From an uncultured Lachnospiraceae bacterium (lineage in GTDB: Bacteria; Bacillota; Clostridia; Lachnospirales; Lachnospiraceae), in the NCBI GenBank assembly GCA_900317825.1, contig ONIH01000001.1, positions 62,001-126,000 on the forward strand: 64,000 nt of DNA, written 5' to 3'. This document shows positions 61,258 to 64,000 of the stretch, piece after piece. Positions within the stretch are counted from its first letter, which is position 1. Each line of letters begins with the position of its first letter. The position numbers and the translations under genes were made by a program. The notes beneath the pieces are model-generated. The model was not told the DNA's origin. It ran no database searches and saw nothing but the letters and a program-made list of their open reading frames with translations.

Positions 61258-61430
61258 ATGAAAGTAATACTGTTAGCCGGTGGTAAGGGCACCCGCATCT
61301 CTGAAGAATCCATTATCCGCCCGAAGCCGATGATTGAGATAGGCGGGATGCCAATTCTCTGGCACATAATGAAAGAATACTCGTATTACGGGTTTAATGA
61401 CCTTATCATCTGCGTGGGTTACAGGCAGCA
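61258..61430 (+). repeat. Direct repeat flanking abiH, copy A (other copy 62504-62676)
   Basis: 173-bp segment about 91% identical to 62504-62676, in the same orientation, bracketing the abiH gene. Homologous exchange between the two copies would delete abiH and leave one intact rfbF. Confidence 0.85.
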
Positions 61431-61455
61431 CATCAGAGAGTGTATGACGTGGTAA
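61258..61455 (+). pseudogene. Truncated copy of rfbF (first 60 codons)
   Basis: The N-terminal nucleotide-binding part of a glucose-1-phosphate cytidylyltransferase ([18 protein letters not shown] to CVGYRQH), ending after 65 codons at TAA. It matches the complete copy at 62504 with 16 differences in 173 bases, mostly synonymous, then diverges at about 61431 after losing one codon (Met). No SD is apparent. Not a recent duplication: the differences suggest a second allele that was once a full gene. Confidence 0.85.
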
Positions 61456-61473
61456 AAGCGAGGAAGCTGAATT

Positions 61474-62475
61474 ATGACAAAATTGTTTATTATCGGTAAC
61501 GGATTTGACCGGGCACATGGATATAAGACATCATATGATGATTTCAGAGATTATATGTATAAACTGGCCGAAGGAGAACTAGATTTCAACAATGGTTGTC
61601 CACCTGTAGGCGAAATAATTGGAGGAAATCATCATTCGGACTTCGACACAAAAAAATTAGCAAGATTTCTGGTATATATGATCGAAGAAACTGGCTGGTT
61701 AATTGAAGGAGACGAAGACGAAAGAGATAAAGCCTGGCATAACTTTGAGAAGGCACTTGGAAAACTCAACCTTTCAGAAGCATATGATATCGAAAACATA
61801 TATAACTATGGCGATGATGGTATAGATACCGAATTTGATGATAAAGCTATTAATCAGGGACTACAGTCAATTAATGACATCAGTAGTGTGCTGAGGCAGC
61901 TAAATGTTCTATTCAAGAACTGGGTAAAGCAGATTGAAATAGATGGTGAGCCGAAGCCTGATTTATATAAGCTTTTTCACGAGGATGAGAATTCATTATT
62001 CCTGAGTTTTAACTATACTGAGACGTTGGAAACCGTTTATGACATACCAGAGGAACGTATCTGTTATATACATGGTCGTAGAAATAGTGATGAAAACCTG
62101 ATAATAGGCTATGCACCTGAGAACGAAAGGCAATTTACGAAAGAAGATATACTTAATGCCAGACTGATGTCTGTTGACCGGGATTTTTTCAAAAATCCTG
62201 AGCAGCATGAATGGGATAATATTGATTTTTTCAAGAAACTTATAGATGTAGATGAGATATATGATTATGGCTGGTCCATAGCAGATAATACGGTTGACGA
62301 GTATTATCTAAATGACATCACATCGTATAAAAACATTAAAGTGTTTCATTTACAGGAGTATGGTAATAAGAAGAAGTCTGGTGAAAACGAATCGGAAAAT
62401 GATAGAGCTGAGCATAAATTAAGAAAGCTTAAATATAAAGGAAAGATTATAAAGAGTTTCGGAAATGCAGAATAA
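61474..62475 (+). CDS. AbiH-family abortive phage infection protein
   Basis: 333-residue protein with the AbiH hallmark N-terminus LFIIGNGFDRAHGYKTSYDDF and the family's LFLSFNYTETLE and ICYIHGRR segments. AbiH proteins were described as phage abortive-infection factors in lactococci; mechanism is not settled. GAGGAAG lies upstream. Clearly more AT-rich than the core genes, and it lies between a broken and a complete copy of rfbF, so it looks like an acquired defence gene. Confidence 0.85.
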   Translation: MTKLFIIGNGFDRAHGYKTSYDDFRDYMYKLAEGELDFNNGCPPVGEIIGGNHHSDFDTKKLARFLVYMIEETGWLIEGDEDERDKAWHNFEKALGKLNLSEAYDIENIYNYGDDGIDTEFDDKAINQGLQSINDISSVLRQLNVLFKNWVKQIEIDGEPKPDLYKLFHEDENSLFLSFNYTETLETVYDIPEERICYIHGRRNSDENLIIGYAPENERQFTKEDILNARLMSVDRDFFKNPEQHEWDNIDFFKKLIDVDEIYDYGWSIADNTVDEYYLNDITSYKNIKVFHLQEYGNKKKSGENESENDRAEHKLRKLKYKGKIIKSFGNAE

Positions 62476-62503
62476 ATGATTGGCCTGTTTTATGAGAAAT
62501 AAT

Positions 62504-63280
62504 ATGAAAGTAGTGCTATTAGCCGGTGGCAAAGGCACCCGTATCTCTGAAGAATCCACTATTCGCCCGAAGCCGATGATTGAGATTGGCGGTATGCCAA
62601 TCCTCTGGCACATAATGAAAGAATATTCGTATTACGGTTTTAATGACTTTATCATCTGTGCGGGTTACAGGCAGCATATGATAAAGGAATGGTTTGCTGA
62701 CTATTATCTCTATACTTCGGATATCACGTTCGATTTCACTGAAGGAAACGAGATGATAGTCCATGATAAAAAGACTGAGCCGTGGAAGGTCACGATAGTA
62801 GACACTGGTCTGAATACGATGACCGGTGGACGTCTGAAACGGGTGCAGAAGTATATCGGTGATGAAACTTTTATGCTGACTTATGGTGATGGAGTCTGTG
62901 ATGTAGATATAAAGTCACTTTTGGATTTCCATAGAAGTCATGGAAAAGCAGCAACACTGACATCTGTGATCCTTGAAGAAGAAAAAGGGCACTTGGATAT
63001 AGCCTATGATAATTCAGTTAAGGCTTTTCGTGAGAAGAAGATAGATGATAGTAAGCCGATAAATGCCGGCTATATGGTGTTTGAACCTAAGATATTTGAT
63101 TATTTGAAGGATGATGATACAGTTCTCGAACGCGAACCGCTGGAGGAACTTGCGGAACAGGGACAACTGATGAGTTACAGGCATCATGGGTTCTGGCAGT
63201 GTATGGATACGTTACTTCAAAAGCAGAAGCTAGAGGAATTGTGGACTTCTGGTAAGGCACCGTGGAAAGTATGGCTCTAA
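62504..63280 (+). CDS. rfbF: Glucose-1-phosphate cytidylyltransferase
   Basis: Makes CDP-glucose, first step to CDP-dideoxy sugars. 258 residues, full family length. [17 protein letters not shown] and [18 protein letters not shown] form the nucleotide site; PWKVTIVDTGLNTMTGGRLKRV, YGDGVCDVD (catalytic Asp) and EREPLEELAEQGQLM follow. The start at 62504 is fixed by the conserved N-terminus; the SD is weak. CDP-glucose 4,6-dehydratase (rfbG), normally next, is absent before the window ends. Probably serves flagellin or surface glycan. Confidence 0.9.
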   Translation: MKVVLLAGGKGTRISEESTIRPKPMIEIGGMPILWHIMKEYSYYGFNDFIICAGYRQHMIKEWFADYYLYTSDITFDFTEGNEMIVHDKKTEPWKVTIVDTGLNTMTGGRLKRVQKYIGDETFMLTYGDGVCDVDIKSLLDFHRSHGKAATLTSVILEEEKGHLDIAYDNSVKAFREKKIDDSKPINAGYMVFEPKIFDYLKDDDTVLEREPLEELAEQGQLMSYRHHGFWQCMDTLLQKQKLEELWTSGKAPWKVWL

Positions 63281-63296
63281 CGACAGGTGATAAAAA

Positions 63297-64000
63297 ATGA
63301 GACAATCTAGTCATAAGAAAAGAAATAGAAATGATGATGTTCTAATATTGTCATATGTTATATATGTTGCGGTTCCTGTACTGTTCGAAATTGTAAACGA
63401 GATAACAGGAGACTGGAGGCTTTCAGTAGGAAAAATCGTCACAGCTTGTATAGGTATTGGTTATCTATTGTATGCCATTACTTATAGTGTGAGAGAGTGG
63501 AAAAATAGAAAAAATATAGATGAACTTCAGAAACAACTTGACTTGGAATCTAGAAAAAGTATCGACTATCAAATGGACTTAAAGTCAGTTTCTGATCTAA
63601 TAGCATTTGCTACTAAACAAATAAATGCTCAAGCTGGGTATCTTGATAAGGATAATAATACTCAAATTAGAGAATTAAATCTGACAAATCTTGCTACAAA
63701 TGCTTGTAGCAGTATGTTTGACACTTTTTCTAGAGTATATAAGGACGTTAATTTTACTGTCAACATATATTATAAATATACAAGAGATGGGAAAAATTAT
63801 AGTAAAATGATTGCACATGAAGGTATATCAACTCCAAAATTTTTAGGGAAGGAAAAGGAATTAAAAGTAAGAGGCAATCATTATTATTGCGAAAAGTTGA
63901 TGATAGATGAGAACCCTGATACAGAAATACTTTTGAGCAAAAGAGAAGTAGATAATTGTTTTAAACTTTCACCATCGAATAGTGGAAAGTATTTACAGTA
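63297..64000 (+). CDS. AT-rich membrane protein, partial
   Basis: Open from ATG 63297 (AGGTGA 6 bases upstream) to the window end, 234 residues, incomplete at the C-terminus. Two hydrophobic helices (about residues 16-34, VLILSYVIYVAVPVLFEIV, and 47-63), a charged coiled coil (about 68-95), then a soluble domain with a faint GAF-like look (TNACSSMFDTFSRVY, MIAHEG). I do not recognise the family. Much more AT-rich than the rest of the window, with A- and T-ending codons, so probably acquired, like abiH. Confidence 0.6.
   Translation, partial: MRQSSHKKRNRNDDVLILSYVIYVAVPVLFEIVNEITGDWRLSVGKIVTACIGIGYLLYAITYSVREWKNRKNIDELQKQLDLESRKSIDYQMDLKSVSDLIAFATKQINAQAGYLDKDNNTQIRELNLTNLATNACSSMFDTFSRVYKDVNFTVNIYYKYTRDGKNYSKMIAHEGISTPKFLGKEKELKVRGNHYYCEKLMIDENPDTEILLSKREVDNCFKLSPSNSGKYLQ

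Noticed and set aside
61258..62676. Transposon insertion with target-site duplication around abiH
   Set aside because: The flanking repeat is 173 bp and about 9% diverged, there are no terminal inverted repeats and no transposase. Allelic recombination fits better.

Overview
The window looks like a chromosomal segment of a flagellated, anaerobic Firmicute of the Lachnospiraceae type. The evidence is strong Shine-Dalgarno (SD) sites, dense operons with ATGA/TAATG overlaps, a monomeric [FeFe]-hydrogenase, PdxS/PdxT vitamin B6 synthesis, a flagellin gene with a long structured leader, a YjfB-like motility protein, tandem GGDEF proteins with 7TM-type sensors, and a eukaryotic-like (type 2) IleRS. 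Base composition is moderate (by eye in the upper 40s % GC) until about 58 kb. It then falls, and the last 700 bases are very AT-rich. I see no rRNA, tRNA, CRISPR array or insertion sequence.

Layout. 0-1.2 kb: end of a fatty-acid synthesis operon (fabF partial, fabZ). 1.2-4.7 kb: two tandem membrane GGDEF proteins. 4.7-7.7 kb (minus): [FeFe]-hydrogenase plus an ASKHA/2Fe-2S ATPase resembling RACo. 7.9-9.2 kb: aspartate-type aminotransferase. 9.2-14.8 kb: a run of response-regulator and hybrid histidine-kinase genes that are all broken (frameshifts, in-frame stops, missing domains). 14.8-20.5 kb: PepV-like dipeptidase, chemoreceptor, P-type ATPase. 20.5-22.8 kb (minus): YitT/YczE-like membrane protein and an HTH plus HipA-like kinase pair. 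23-26.2 kb: two secreted proteins (DUF3298; Ig-like plus NlpC/P60). 26.2-28 kb (minus): nucleosidase-like protein and D-2-hydroxyacid dehydrogenase. 28-35.7 kb: Rrf2 regulator, YjfB, PdxST, gamma-carbonic anhydrase, CysE, and a pantothenate operon (DUF2520/PanG-like, panB, panC, panD) with BioY. 35.9-41.9 kb: a divergent cluster of acyl carrier protein, acyl-activating ligase, two FAD oxidoreductases and a ferredoxin-reductase-like protein. 41.9-48.4 kb: glycosyltransferase, ECF S component, HD hydrolase, rRNA methyltransferase, amidase-like protein, RdgB and a phosphodiesterase. 48.4-56.3 kb: ileS, glgP, ClpX-like ATPase, DUF5721. 56.3-64 kb: flagellin followed by what looks like a flagellin-glycosylation island (a very large glycosyltransferase/SGNH fusion, then rfbF), interrupted by an AbiH-family phage-defence gene lying between a truncated and a complete copy of rfbF.

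Themes. (1) The 9.2-14.8 kb kinase locus is decaying as a block, with several independent lesions. (2) The flagellin leader carries three hairpins with GGA in the loop plus a GGA in the SD, the signature of CsrA control. (3) Several genes start immediately downstream of a terminator hairpin. In two of them an extended -10 promoter lies in the hairpin loop and the right arm of the stem is the SD of the next gene. (4) The ACP/ligase/FAD/FAD/reductase cluster is the best candidate for an undescribed metabolic system. The abiH insertion in rfbF is the best candidate for an accessory defence site.
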